From positions 311,501 through 375,500 of the forward strand of contig JAFEUB010000812.1 in NCBI GenBank assembly GCA_024529925.1: a stretch of 64,000 bases of DNA. The letters are read 5' to 3'. Positions 1-12,000 of the stretch are shown in pieces; positions within the stretch are counted from its first letter, which is position 1, and every line of letters begins with the position of its first letter. The position numbers were made by a program, and so were the translations under genes. The notes under the pieces were generated by a model. That model saw only the letters and a list, made by a program, of their open reading frames with translations, did no database searches and was not told the origin of the DNA. The stretch comes from Ophthalmolycus amberensis (Eukaryota > Chordata > Actinopteri > Perciformes > Zoarcidae).

Positions 1-1981
1 GTGACGCTCACGCCAATGGATGTGCCGCTCCACTCGGTACGATAAGTATCATTTCAAGAATTTCCCCTTGTGGGATTAATAAAGTCACTATCTATCGATT
101 ATAGAAAGATAGATCTATTACTAGGGTATCAGCCACTTGTCCGATCCACAGTAGTGTATTTAATGGCTGTGAATACGGCTGGGCAATGTATTGATAGCAT
201 ACCAACATCTTGATAAGAGACTTCATATCGTCTAAGATTTTGGATATTGTAATATTGCATAATTACGTAATTTGATGCAACTTTCTCAATTTACCAGACT
301 AGATCTATTATTTTCCTTTTCCCCACTTAGTTATTATATCCATAAAACGTACTGTTTTTTTGTTTTTTTATATAAAAGCCCTTGCTGCCTCTAACCATTC
401 TTTTCATTAATAGTTTATCTTTCAATGTTACACATTTTGGGTGTTTGTATCATGTTCATGGAGTCACTTTGGGCCGCTAACTCACACTTCAGTGTTACAG
501 CATTCCCTTTCTTCACGTTACCTTCCATAGACAGGAATTCCACTGAGTTGCTTTAATGCTTACAATCTGTCTGATTGTCTCTCTTGCTTTTGTTTCCATT
601 CTCTTCCATTGCTCAAAAGTTGAAGCAGAAGGCAAATAAAACCAACAATCTGTTTGCTAGAACCCACTCAACATCATTTTTGATGAACCAGCCCTTCAAA
701 ATAAAATGAAAGGTGATTTCCATTCGTTTATCCTCTCTACGGTATTTAACAGGTCTGATCCTCTTCCGTTAGTCCAACTGAGGAATCCCCTCAAAACTCA
801 TGACAAATCGCGAACGCAGACGCTGCTTTGTCAACATGAAGCGGCGGATGTAGCATCACATAAGTGGATCTGGGAGAGTTGAACTAGAGTCACGTCCCTA
901 AGACGACGGCGCCTCATCTAAGTGGCATGGGCTAGACTTGAGTAAAGTTGGCTTCCACTTCAGAGCTTTCCCGCTCTCCATCTCTCTATCCTCAGCCCTC
1001 TGACTGGGGCTACTGACAAGCCACTGCACGCACCTCCCCTCCTCCATCCTCTTTAAGGATCCCCCACCTCCATACCTGACGGCTAATTCCAGGGAACAGC
1101 GGTCTCCGTCTGCCCCCTCCCTGGGACGACCCGATGGATAATAAATCTTATTATTGACAGTGCCTGTTCCCCCTGCCATCCCATGTCCCCGTCCCCCTGG
1201 GGCTCATCTTCTGACTCCCACTGCTCCAGCGCTCTCACGGAAAGACGGCGGCACCATGCTAACATCAGACTTAACAAGTGGGTTACCACAATCTAATAAC
1301 CGGCAGTAAGCCAGAGTGGTTATGATAATATGATCTCTGGGTATTTGACACCCAGTGACACTGTCTGACAAAACTACCCCGAGCTTGATGCCCCACCCTG
1401 GCAAACAGAGAACCGCGTTCCACGGTCTTAAAAATACTGCATCGGAGTATATCATGTACTCCTATAGTGTGACGAGAATGGCCTTTGCGGTCGCATGTGA
1501 ACGAGCTTGACATCTTGTTGTAGGAACATTTAGGGCGGAGGAGATCGTAAAATGTTCATACACTTTCCATATAGCACTCCTCGATGCCATAAGCACGGTG
1601 ATAGACATGGTCACTGGGTTCACCGCTGCAGGAGGCGGATCCATTTAGAATTCCTGCTCTGCTGTCGGTCAAGATCTGCTCGTGTTTACCGTGTCATGCA
1701 GTGGCCTGCAATTATATTTAAAACAGTGTATATGTGGACCGTTTGGTCAGAATTACATTGCTAGGAAATACCTCAGGTCCATGTTTAGGTCCCGTTTAGC
1801 TGCTGACATTTAAATTCAAATAAACATATTTCAACATTTATATCGGCAGTTTTTAGCTCATAGCATATATAGTGGTCTGGGTGTTTGTGTTGGTCCTTTA
1901 GTAACAAGACATTGCAGTACAAAAAGCTCAGAGATATGTATGAGGTAGATAGAAAAAAAAAAGATTATTGTTCCAAAGTTT

Positions 1982-2060
1982 GACCACCAGAGAGCACTGA
2001 CAAGTTTATTATTAAATGTAGAATGTCCCGCTCAATACATATCTTAAGCCTCTAACACAC
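1982..2060 (+). repeat. Dispersed repeat copy B1
   Basis: The segment beginning with CCACCAGAGAGCACTGACAA recurs in slightly changed form at 5257-5284, where it reads CCACCAGAGAGCAGAGACAA followed by the same CTTTATT-like run. Two diverged copies 3.3 kb apart in one orientation indicate an old dispersed element. The family is not named; its true ends are unknown. Confidence 0.5.
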
Positions 2061-2670
2061 ACTAAACATGTGGCTTTTGTCTCTGGTGGGAAAGGTCACA
2101 ATCGGCATGCATTCCCACGGACAAACGACTCTGCAGCAGTCACAGGTAATTATCAAGCTCCAACCGGCAGTGATGGAAACATGACACCGCTATCTTTTTT
2201 CTGCTAACGTGAAGGTACGTTGAAGGTACAGTACAGGAATCCTTAAAGAAACACCTGCATATGATCTTCATTGGCTCCTGCAGACTAAAAACAGAACTGC
2301 CTTCAGAGAAACCGGTGTAACTGTGAGCGTGACGACAGACAAATGGCTCGACATTGATCAACTGCGCTTCACTTCTGCACTGCGTCGTGACCAAATTAGC
2401 ACTAGCCTGCAAGTAAGACGGCAGAAAAGACTCAGTATTATATTCTAAAAAAGTATTTCTGTATGACTGGACCTGCTGCGTTCTTTTAGGAGGAAGGCCT
2501 CGGGGGCTCCATTAATGTGTACGTGGACGAAGAGTTGACACGGACTGACGCAGCCGATGGCTGCGTGGGGCCACGCACTGACACAGGAGGCCCCTGGTGC
2601 GCTGCCACCAGCGGTGATGTCACCACAGAGAGGTGCGTTCACCGGGAAGAGTGTGTTTTGGGAGGGAGGG

Positions 2671-2815
2671 TGGTGGTGCTAGTGATGATGGGTGGGGGTG
2701 GGGCAGGGTAGGGGGAGGGTGGTGGTGCTAGTGATGATGGGTGGGGGTGGGGCAGGGTAGGGGGAGGGTGGTGGTGCTAGTGATGATGGGTGGGGGTGGG
2801 GCAGGGTAGGGGTAG
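2671..2815 (+). repeat. 49-bp G-rich minisatellite, 3 copies
   Basis: A 49-bp unit starting TGGTGGTGCTAGTGATGATG is repeated at 2671, 2720 and 2769 with essentially no divergence. Each unit ends in runs of three to five G separated by one or two bases, so every copy fits a G-quadruplex-type pattern. The near identity suggests recent expansion. The repeat lies in presumed non-coding sequence. Confidence 0.9.
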
Positions 2816-3560
2816 GGGGGGGCGCTCCTGGCTTGTAGCCTCGTCCATCATCGCAGTGGAGCCATCAGCTGTAACATATACCAGCTGACCCAGGGAACCT
2901 CAGGCTGGCCAGGGGGGGGGGGGGGGGGAGAATGCAACAAACACACACGCATGCTATGCTGGTGGGCTGTTGCTATGGTATATAGTGTCAAGAGACGAAA
3001 AAAAAAATTAAAGGGATTTTAGAAGTCTACAAAAACCTATTTTAGAAATAATCAGAAGATGTAAGCGAGTGTGCAGTCGGACTAGTTATCAGTAGAACAT
3101 CTTAATACTTGTTACCAATATGATAATATGATATATGTGTTTTGGAAACGGTAACTACACCTAACCCCGAGAAACCCTACACACTCATATTTACATGACT
3201 TGTTGTGTATGTGCTAAACAAATGAGATACAACATGCTCATCAGTGAGCTTCAGAGATGTTCAACACGTTTGTTGCTTTTGGCAATATTGCGCAATCACG
3301 GCCCGGACAACTGTGCCTGGAGGGTCCGAGTGCCCAGCCCTAACACCACCGGAAAAGACATTTTCAACAACACGGACGAGCTCGCGCACACACACAGCAT
3401 TGCAATCGATTGTTTTTTTAACGGCTGTCAACCCGTGTTTTCAAAAAGTAGACTAGTGTACAACATCAGAGCAACACTACGGCACAGAAGAGGTCCAAGA
3501 TGGCCGCGCTGATGGCGAGCATGACCCATGAAGCAGGTTTTTAGTAGTGGTCATTTTGAA

Positions 3561-3666
3561 CACAGCTGGCAAACCGTTTCCCTCTGCTCCCGGTCCTTAT
3601 GCTAAGCTAATCACCTCCTGGCTTAAACTTCATACTCATCTCAGATACAAGAGGGGGACATCGATC
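3561..3666 (+). repeat. Teleost-type dispersed repeat fragment
   Basis: The run containing CCGTTTCCCTCTGCTCC, then TTATGCTAAGCTAA, then CACCTCCTGGCTTAAACTTC and ending near ACATCGATCTTA resembles a very common fish interspersed repeat that I recognise from memory. It is diverged and short. The class of the element is not certain, and there is no coding capacity. Confidence 0.5.
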
Positions 3667-4608
3667 TTACAACCTCCCGAAAAAAAAAAAAGGGAAAACA
3701 ACAATTTCCCAAATTTCCTGATGTTTAACAAAAGAATCATTCTCAAATAATAAATGTTGAATATCCAGCCCTCGTAATAAATGTCAGGCCACACATAACC
3801 ATGCTTCAACAATGACGAGATGAGCAATTGTTCTCGGCTATTATGTCTAATCAGCGTCAACTTTGTATCATAAAAGTATGGATCTAGATCCATACCATCT
3901 ATAAAAAACTATATCATAATAAAAGGTGCACTAATGTCCACATGTTAAGAGCACAATCCATGTCTTAAGTATTTTTCCAATTGTTGAATAATATCCAAGG
4001 AGACTTGACAACATCCTTGATGAATAATTAAATGATAATAGCCCCTATGTGTGTGTTTTTCCAGAGTAGCCATATGCTCCCGTAGCCATAAAGTACATCA
4101 ATAATGTAAACAAGACATGGTGAAAACATGCATTTCCTCTGAACTCAACCCTGACCCCCAACCCTGAGAGCTGACGACATCTCAAGCTGGTGATCAGGAA
4201 TCAGTCAGGTTGGGATTCGCCTCAGACCGTGTCGTGTTTGGTCAAAGGGATGACTGCGGCTGTCAATCAGCCGATCCCATTAGACGCATCGAGAGGAAGA
4301 GCCTGGGGCTTTGTCCACTTAAGGACGGCCATTATTACATACCTTACACGTGCATCTGTTTGTGAGCACAGAAAGTGTGTGTTTTTTGTGAAAAAGCTTG
4401 GGAGGTAAGCGTGTCTCATGAAACTATTTTTCTTTTTTCTTTAAGTGTTACACGGCCACTTCAAGGTTAAGTGAGTGCATCCCTTCAGGGCAACACAAGA
4501 TTCCACAAGGGATGTGAACCTCTGCCCCCAACGAAACACGTCAAGACCCCCGAGCAAGCGAGCTGCCCCAGGGGCGTGGGGGGGGGGGGGGGGGCTGAAT
4601 AGAAACGA

Positions 4609-4656
4609 CATATAACATCTATAGCATATAACATCTATAGCATATAACATCTATAG
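4609..4656 (+). repeat. 16-bp tandem repeat, 3 copies
   Basis: The unit CATATAACATCTATAG is present three times in perfect tandem, followed by a partial CAT. It sits just right of a 17-base G run and about 40 bp left of a mixed AGTC/GT microsatellite. Confidence 0.95.
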
Positions 4657-4696
4657 CATGGAGGTTGAGTGGCTGCTCCAAGCCTAGAGCCTCGTT

Positions 4697-4752
4697 AGTC
4701 AGTCAGTCAGTCAGTCAGTCAGTCAGTGTGTGTGTGTGTGTGTGTGTGTGTG
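4697..4752 (+). repeat. Compound microsatellite (AGTC)n(GT)n
   Basis: About eight AGTC units run directly into about a dozen GT units. This is an ordinary compound microsatellite. Confidence 0.95.
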
Positions 4753-5256
4753 AGAACTAAAGTGGCACTAAGCTCACTGTGTGCATTTCTTCATCTTAAT
4801 TGTGAGAGACTGACACCACAATGTCCTGCTATTACCTTTTATTAGTATTTTTTCTTCTTCAGTTACACAGATATCGTGACGTATCGTAGATGATTTTTCT
4901 TATCAAGTATCGCAGAATTACGCAGAATAGTTGTAATACCATCATTATTGTGATATCACATGTGGTAAGGAGGGGATTGTTATCCAACAAGTCATGTTTT
5001 AATTTGTAATATTTTTCCTATTTAATATTATGTTAGTTTATTTTGAATGGTTTACTTCTTTTACTCAACATTTTATACTCCGACTACTCTTCCGTCTCAA
5101 TATTTGTATTTACTCGAGCTTCGCCGATATTACCGGCTGCTTTTAGATGTTCACAGATGTATCGACTCTGCGGATATGACCGATGCCATGCAACGGAAAA
5201 ATGTCAAAGATATGTTTAAGATTAGTTACAAACAGCATATCCATGACACAATGTGT

Positions 5257-5290
5257 CCACCAGAGAGCAGAGACAACTTTATTCTTCAAC
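5257..5290 (+). repeat. Dispersed repeat copy B2
   Basis: This is the second copy of the element seen at 1982-2060, sharing the CCACCAGAGAGCA core and the following A/T-rich run. The similarity fades on both sides. A short open frame passes through it but shows no coding signature. Confidence 0.45.
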
Positions 5291-5578
5291 TGACTGTATA
5301 CTGTGTATTGATTAAATATTGGAAAATGTTGTAAATTCTCAAATATCGGTTTCGGTTGAGCTCTAGTTTCCACCTGCCATCACACTTGTACTTCTCTGGA
5401 CTGTGTTGAGTGTTGTTGCTACAACCAGAAATAGTGTGCGTCTTGGAGGTCTTGGTTGACAACATTCATGGCCTGGAACAAAGTAATATTGGGAAAGAAG
5501 AGCCGGTCAGCTTTGTTTCATCGTACTGAGTGATGGTTTGAAGACACATGCAGGACCTGCAGTACTGTATGTCAGTCA

Positions 5579-5579
<1 letters not shown>

Positions 5580-5612
<33 letters not shown>
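5580..5612 (+). repeat. (AC)16 microsatellite
   Basis: An uninterrupted AC dinucleotide run of roughly 16 units. Confidence 0.95.
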
Positions 5613-5614
<2 letters not shown>

Positions 5615-6044
5615 CAGAGGTGGCTCAGTGTAGATTTAAACCAGGACTGAGGTTGCCAGCATGGTAAGCATTCATCATGTTGCTGATTCTTTTGGGCCAG
5701 TGAGTGATGGACCCCAGTCAGCCGGTCGAACGCCGGCCCTCAACTTCTGTTTCAGCCACTGAGTGAGAGACAAGGAGGTGATGTACAAGCCCGCCGGGGG
5801 ACACACAAGCATCATGAATGTGTCAGAGTGTTAAGATAGAGAGAGGGGGGGGGGGGGTCACGGGTCGAGGAGAAGGTGGGGGGGGGAGCGCGAGTGTGTA
5901 GAGAACGAGAACCACACAAACAGGACAGCAGCTATAAAGGAGTGTTTCGGTGTTCTTCACACTTCTTTCAGGGGATCGAGGTTGGGCTCAGATTCAGCAT
6001 GGCCAAAGGTTTGCAATTAAGCTTTCCTGTGTTATCCCTCTCAC

Positions 6045-6165
6045 CTGGAGCTGAAATGATTAGTCGATTAACTGATTGGTCTATCAGCAGACAATTGTTT
6101 TGATGATGCGATCAAAAATGCTGAAGATTTGATGGTTCCAGGTACTCTAATGTGAGGATCTGCTG
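6045..6165 (+). repeat. Dispersed repeat family A, copy 1
   Basis: The segment has a GATTAGTCGATTAACTGATT start and later TAATGTGAGGATCTGCTGCT. Related text occurs at 11900-12000 (GTGAGAATTTGCTGCTTTTA) and 56465-56530 (AATGTGAAGAGTTGTTGCTT). I recognise this pattern as a common teleost interspersed repeat. It is non-coding, diverged and truncated. Confidence 0.6.
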
Positions 6166-6753
6166 CTTTTCCCCGTCTTACATTATAGTAAATAGTATCG
6201 TAAAGAAAACATAGATTCATCTGGAATAATAACAAGTAAGTTGTTCCATGTTGATTTTTGCAAAGAAGGAACCGGCAACACAAGGTTCATTACATGTTTA
6301 CTACATCTACTTGAACACAATATGCATCACAACCTTTGGAGGGAAAACCTTCCTAAAAAGAGTGGAGCTAGACGAAATGATGTTCAAACAGTGCATTGAC
6401 CAGGTGTCCGTATACTTTAGCACAATGTATCGATGCAAGTCCTTACATTCTAGATGTCTGTGTTGATAAAAAGAGTTTCCCTCTTATACTTCACATTACT
6501 CACTGAGGCGCTTTGATCAGCTCTTTTTTTATTGGTCCGTATCGCCTGTTAGGGAATTGGAAAAAAAAGAGCTTTTAAGTTTCGGCTTCTTTTGATTTGG
6601 AATAATTTACCCGTACATTGTCGATCGTTGACCTCATTTGGTTAATTTAAGAATGCTTTGTTGTCTTATCTGAAAGCCAAATTGATTGTTGTCTCCTTTT
6701 ATTTCTTGTGCTTCTTTGTGTGGGTATCCCGATGTTGTAACTGTAAAGTTTGT

Positions 6754-6790
6754 ATGCTGCCATTATTTATTTATATATATATATATATAG

Positions 6791-6862
<72 letters not shown>

Positions 6863-6876
6863 TAAAATGGCAGCAT
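6754..6876. repeat. 123-bp palindrome with (TA)n core
   Basis: The outer arms ATGCTGCCATT (6754-6764) and AATGGCAGCAT (6866-6876) are exact inverted copies. They continue inward through ATTTATTTATATATA-type sequence to a long (TA)n centre, so almost the whole 123 bp can fold into one hairpin. This could be a small inverted-repeat (MITE-like) insertion whose centre expanded as a TA microsatellite. No open frame of interest crosses it. Confidence 0.85.
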
Positions 6877-8889
6877 TTGACGACAGCATTAGAGTAACGG
6901 TTGGTGTATCCAATAGTTTATAGTGTCTAGATTTACAGAAGACCCTCTGCAATGACACCTGATATCTGACCTTTAGGTCCCCATGTAATGAAGAGTGCCT
7001 GCTGGAATAACTACAGAACTTGTGTCTAATGGTTCAATCTGGCCCCGGGCCATGGTCAGCTCAGTAACAGGGGGGGGGGGGGGGGGGGGGGACATGGCAC
7101 TGCATTTACCGGGGTGAAAAGTGAGGGTTCAGGGGCCAAAGGTCAGGAGGGAGAAAAGGGGGACGACAGCGCAATGAGGGACAGTCGAGGCACTCGTCGG
7201 CTCGGGCGCTAATTTGGCTGAAGGCGGGTGGGGGGGGGCAAGAGGCTCACTGATCATTTCGAGGACCAGCAGGTGCTCCGAAGAAGACGGGCTCCAGATA
7301 AACAAACGGCCCCACAGACTACCTTCCACCATTCCTCATCTTCATCAACTGCTCTCCGGTAGCTTTCCTTACATCAGACTCAGTGGAGGACTTTCCACCT
7401 CTACATGTTTGTCCTCAGCTCCGTCTGCCCTTCTCTTGTGCAGCATCTTCACCCACCAACCCAACAGCCCCCCCCCCCCCCTCATTCCACAGTGGCATTC
7501 TGGGTGCAGCTGCCAGCGTCTAATTGGTCCCTTTGGGCCGGGGGAAGCGCTGGCAGCCGCTGGCAGCCGCAACGCCAAGTTGCTGAACGCGACCAGGGGG
7601 AGCGGGCATCTGCTAGGATCGGACGCCGCTGCTGAACCGCTGGCACGGTCCGCTCGCAAACATACACACACAGAGGCATATGTACTAATAAAGGTCCTTC
7701 AAAGTCACAGCTGCTGGCGGCCTCGGTTCAATAACTTTTAGGTGAGACAGCAGTCGAGTCAGTCGCTACATGAAGTCACGGCAAGACTGCGCTTACTGTA
7801 ATCCGGTACTGGATGTCGGTTTTCGGCTTGGCTTTGGGAGTATGATGTCACAGATTACTGAAGTGAAAAAGTGGAGGAAAAAATAAAAACATGACTTCTT
7901 GAAAAAAAAAGATCACAATTGTGTAGTTCTCTATGATTTCAAGTCCAGCTAGTAGATTCTGATCTGCCAATAATTCACCTAATAGCACGTATTCTAGCAT
8001 AGGGGAACAAGACAACACTGCTTGGTGGCGTCGTATCGTTAGCCAGTGTGTAAGCAAACCAAGTGCAACGAAACCACACAGGCAGACAATGGTCATGGTA
8101 CCGTAGCAGAGATGTGCCACTCTTAGGAACAAATGTAAAACAATTGTGCGCCTTGAGGATGCACACTGTGCCTTGGTGGATGGATCCAATAAGGTGGGAC
8201 TTTGAACTGTGTAGCTGAAGCTCCAAGGCTTTAGGCATGACGGTAAAGGGGAGAACCCATTTTCATTGAGATATCTTGAGAGTCAAAGGACCCATTTAAA
8301 AATGGCCATGCCAGTTTATTTTGGGCTGTTATTTAGCCTTCTTGCCGATAAGCCATATGACACGGTTGGTACCAATGGATCCCTTGGGTTCAGCTTTGAA
8401 ACAGAGAACTGAGATGAATTCTGTCAAACTAAATAATTCTCACTATTTTATTGATTTATTTTGTTTTCTTTTTTCTATTGTTAGATCTGAAGATTTCCCC
8501 GTGTTTTCCATGAGACATAGTCCAGAGGGAAAAGGAGATTACTGTGATGTAAATTACCTTTTCAACCAGGATGGGTGTATTTAAAGGGTGGACTATGCAA
8601 ATACCTGACGTGTCTGCTCTGTGTTGTGTCTGATGGTGGACAACGCTGGGAATTATTTCAAAGAGAAAGGGGGGGGGGGGGGGGGGGTGGATTAACTTGT
8701 TGGCTTCCTCCCCTTCACCAGTCAAAACTGCTTTTGTTTTCCTCCGTTTACATTAGAGAGTTTATATTATTAATGGCGGCTATTTGGCAATCAGTCCAGG
8801 ATTACTGTTATTGAATAAAACAGTCAATGATATCAGTGTGTGTCTCCATAGAGACAGAGTGAAGTATTTAACAGCTAAGCCCCCCGAAG

Positions 8890-9375
8890 ACAGGACACAA
8901 ATTAACCAGGCACACACACACACACACACACACACAGTGAAGCCCCACAGACAGGAGACAAATTAACCATTTCCCACAGAGTAATTCACAAGGGAGCAGG
9001 GGACAGTAAACGGCAAATGATCAATATCGCTATCTCCAGGAGCGCCCACACAATATTAGCCCCACACGTAGATACATTTACCAGGAATGCATGTGTGAAC
9101 ACATCGTACCCTTACATGTGTCCAGGTATGTCACTCCTGTGCATGGACAGATTATTCGAGGACAGTTTGATCCAGGTGTGTTCCTGTGTGACCGAGGAAG
9201 TCCTTGTGGTCGTGATGCTCTTGTTCCCGTTAAGACATGTGGCTTTCTTCCCCCAGCTAGTTTCTTTTTTTTTAACTCTGAAGCTACAATGACAGGAGAC
9301 AAACTAGCTATTTCCCCCAGAGCAACTCACCAGGGACAGCAGAAAATGAACTGCCCCAGATCAATACTGCACTCT
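8890..9375 (+). repeat. Diverged local duplication flanking an (AC)n
   Basis: ACAGGAGACAAATTAACCAT at 8951 and the following 75 bases (TTCCCACAGAG, GATCAATAT) reappear at 9292 as ACAGGAGACAAACTAGCTAT with TTCCCCCAGAG and GATCAATAC. A shorter third start, ACAGGACACAAATTAACC, lies at 8890 just before the AC run at 8911-8936. The copies are diverged, so the duplication is old. No function is evident. Confidence 0.75.
8911..8936 (+). repeat. (CA)13 microsatellite
   Basis: A simple CA run set between two copies of the local duplicated block. Confidence 0.95.
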
Positions 9376-9876
9376 CTCACACAGTTGCTCTCCCCTCTCC
9401 TCCACAGTGTGGCCCCCAGGAGAGAGAAAAAAAAAGACACTTTTAGGGTTGGAGTCCGAATTTCAGAACTGAGTGTCTGCATGCATTAATTAAAGTGCAT
9501 GTGTGCAAGTACTTTAAACCCGCAAGTGGGAATCCCGGACACTGATGAAGACGCCGGTATCCCATGTTAGACGACTGTTGTATGTTTGCATTCATTACAC
9601 AGCCGCTGGTTAAGGTCAACCTGCTCACATGCAGCTTTAATACGCTGCAACTCAACATCCCCGCTTCCATGAATAAACCGACTTACCTGGAGCAGCATCC
9701 CCACAGATGGAAAGGTCCTCGACGCTAAATGTTCGGTTCGTTTGTTAGCTTTTGAAATTCAAAAAGTCAAGATTCTGCAGTAAACCAGCAGTAAACATGT
9801 GCAGAGGCCCCTCTGCAGCTCACTGGCAGGACTGCAGCAGCGGGACGCATGCGTTTGTACATTTGCAGGTGCATGT

Positions 9877-9912
<36 letters not shown>
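9877..9912 (+). repeat. (TG)n(AG)n microsatellite
   Basis: About eleven TG units followed by about seven AG units. Confidence 0.95.
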
Positions 9913-10351
9913 TCTAGCATCTGCCTGTACACCCTGACCCATTCACAGGTGAGTATAAATAGTGTTGCCCCCCCGACTCTGGGCCTTCCTGCCAGGTCTC
10001 TGCTGACCTGAGAAGACGTGATGGAATCAAGATCCTGCAGCCTTCTCTGAGATCAGTGCTGCAGTCTGCTGGTGCCCAATGTGGGATCAGAGTCAAACCA
10101 TTAGCACTGCCAGCAGACTCTGACCACTGACACCCCCCAACTAATCATCAAGACATTATACGACTATCATATTTACCGATATTCAATTGAACTTTTGTTC
10201 AACTATGTCGTGATTAAACCGATCATAACAAAATTAATCGGCAAAAACTCGAAATTATAGATAAATTAAAAGTAATTTAACTTTTGGGGTCCGACCCAGA
10301 ACCATCTCGCTGTGACTGTCACTGTGCTGTTCTCGGATTTATAGAATTGTA

Positions 10352-10490
10352 AATTCAACATCTTTGGTTTTTGGACAGGTGGCTGGACAACGACAAGTCA
10401 TCTGAAGAGGTCACCCTTGACACTGGAAAACTGTCAATGACATTTTTTTTACAATTTTCTCACATTTTACAGACTCAACGTTTAAATGTA
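10352..10490 (+). repeat. Dispersed repeat family A, copy 2
   Basis: CATCTTTGGTTTTTGGACAG, a run with GAAGAGGTCACCCTTGACAC, and TTTTCTCACATTTTACAGAC match the second half of the same fish repeat family as the copies near 6.1, 11.9 and 56.5 kb. Comparable text at 11.96 kb reads CATTTAGGTTCTGGACTTTT. The copy is diverged and non-coding. Confidence 0.6.
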
Positions 10491-11055
10491 TACGATAAAA
10501 ATGTCCATTACTTGATCGCACGCCCTACAGCTACTCTACACTGAAAAAGCCTTGAATTTCCACATTTACTAGTGAATTATGTTCTCTGAACCATAATTCA
10601 TAGCACTTTGGTGCCTGGAAATGGATAATTTAAGGGGTTACAGAGGAAAAAAAATGTAATTACCGTCTTGCTGTGCTCAATTGAAAATATCAGTGTGTCA
10701 GAGAATAAAAATGTCCCCGGTAACCATGGTCCCCATAGAGCACTGTGACTCCATTGGATCAGAATGCAGGGTCAAAGTGTTGAGCCTCAAGTACAACACC
10801 AAAGATGATCAACAAATCCTCCCTCATTATTCTGGCCTTTGGCAACGGTTAATAATATCACAACTAGAGCTCATAGTTTGAGCTCTCCATCTATTACTGC
10901 ATACCACCACCCCCCCCTCCAAATACCCTGCTGGCATGACGACTGCTGGAAGGTGTCGACTCACTGACAGTCCCGCCGAAGCCGCCACTGTAAATCACAC
11001 GAGAGTGCACGAGGAAGAGAGCCGCGGCGATCAAAAACACACTTCCCCCAACCGC

Positions 11056-11217
<162 letters not shown>

Positions 11218-11899
11218 TTCTGTTCGGAGCAAATCTCACTAATTAAATAGGTTAAGCATTAATTATTCAACCAGAGAGAGAGAGCGAGACCCTTGAAGAT
11301 GGGGGGTGGCGAAGGAGAGGGTACTGGAGGAGCATGGGAAGGGTGATTGACGGGGATGCAGAGCTCTTCTCCGGCTATAAAACAATCCACACCCAGCGCG
11401 GATAATCAATACAGCCCTGCTGGAATTAGCAGTTATCTTAAAGCCCTTTAACAAGAGCGTGCTGACTGACAAACACAAACAATCATCCATTATTAAATAC
11501 CAAAACACAACCGAGGCCCTGTGGAGGAGGAGGAGGGACACATGAAAACACTGTTGGTATGAGTGGAGGAGGGAGTTGGGTGTGATTGAGGAACAGGGAG
11601 AACCGGATGAACGAAATGGAGAAATTCCACTTTGTTGCAACTTGGATCATGTTTCCATAGTTTTGGCCGGTTGGTGAAGGGCAGACGCATTCAGTTTATC
11701 CACATTATCTGCATCACTCTATTAGACACTCTAGTAGAAACTCAAAGTTAACAAACCCACAATATGGGTAATAACCCCTCTGTGCACAGGAAAACTATGA
11801 ACTCAAAAGTAAAACTTTCCATTATACTGTTTGAGTTTCCCGTTTTATTGTTCAAAGAAGTTTGGCTGTCCTGAGGATTTGCTTGATTGTCTGATTGTT

Positions 11900-12000
11900 A
11901 ATGAGGAGCGGTAGTAGTTGTGAGAATTTGCTGCTTTTAAATGTCTTATGTGATAATAAACTGAAAACATTTAGGTTCTGGACTTTTAGTCTGACAAATT
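11900..12000 (+). repeat. Dispersed repeat family A, copy 3
   Basis: GTGAGAATTTGCTGCTTTTA, then GATAATAAACTGAAAACATT and TTCTGGACTTTTAGTCTGAC line up with the copies at 6.1 and 10.4 kb, bridging the two halves of the family consensus. Confidence 0.6.

Noticed and set aside
7214..7741. A 175-residue plus-strand frame
   Set aside because: Low-complexity Pro/Ser-rich sequence through a C14 run, no recognised domain, and open frames on both strands as expected for GC-rich non-coding DNA.
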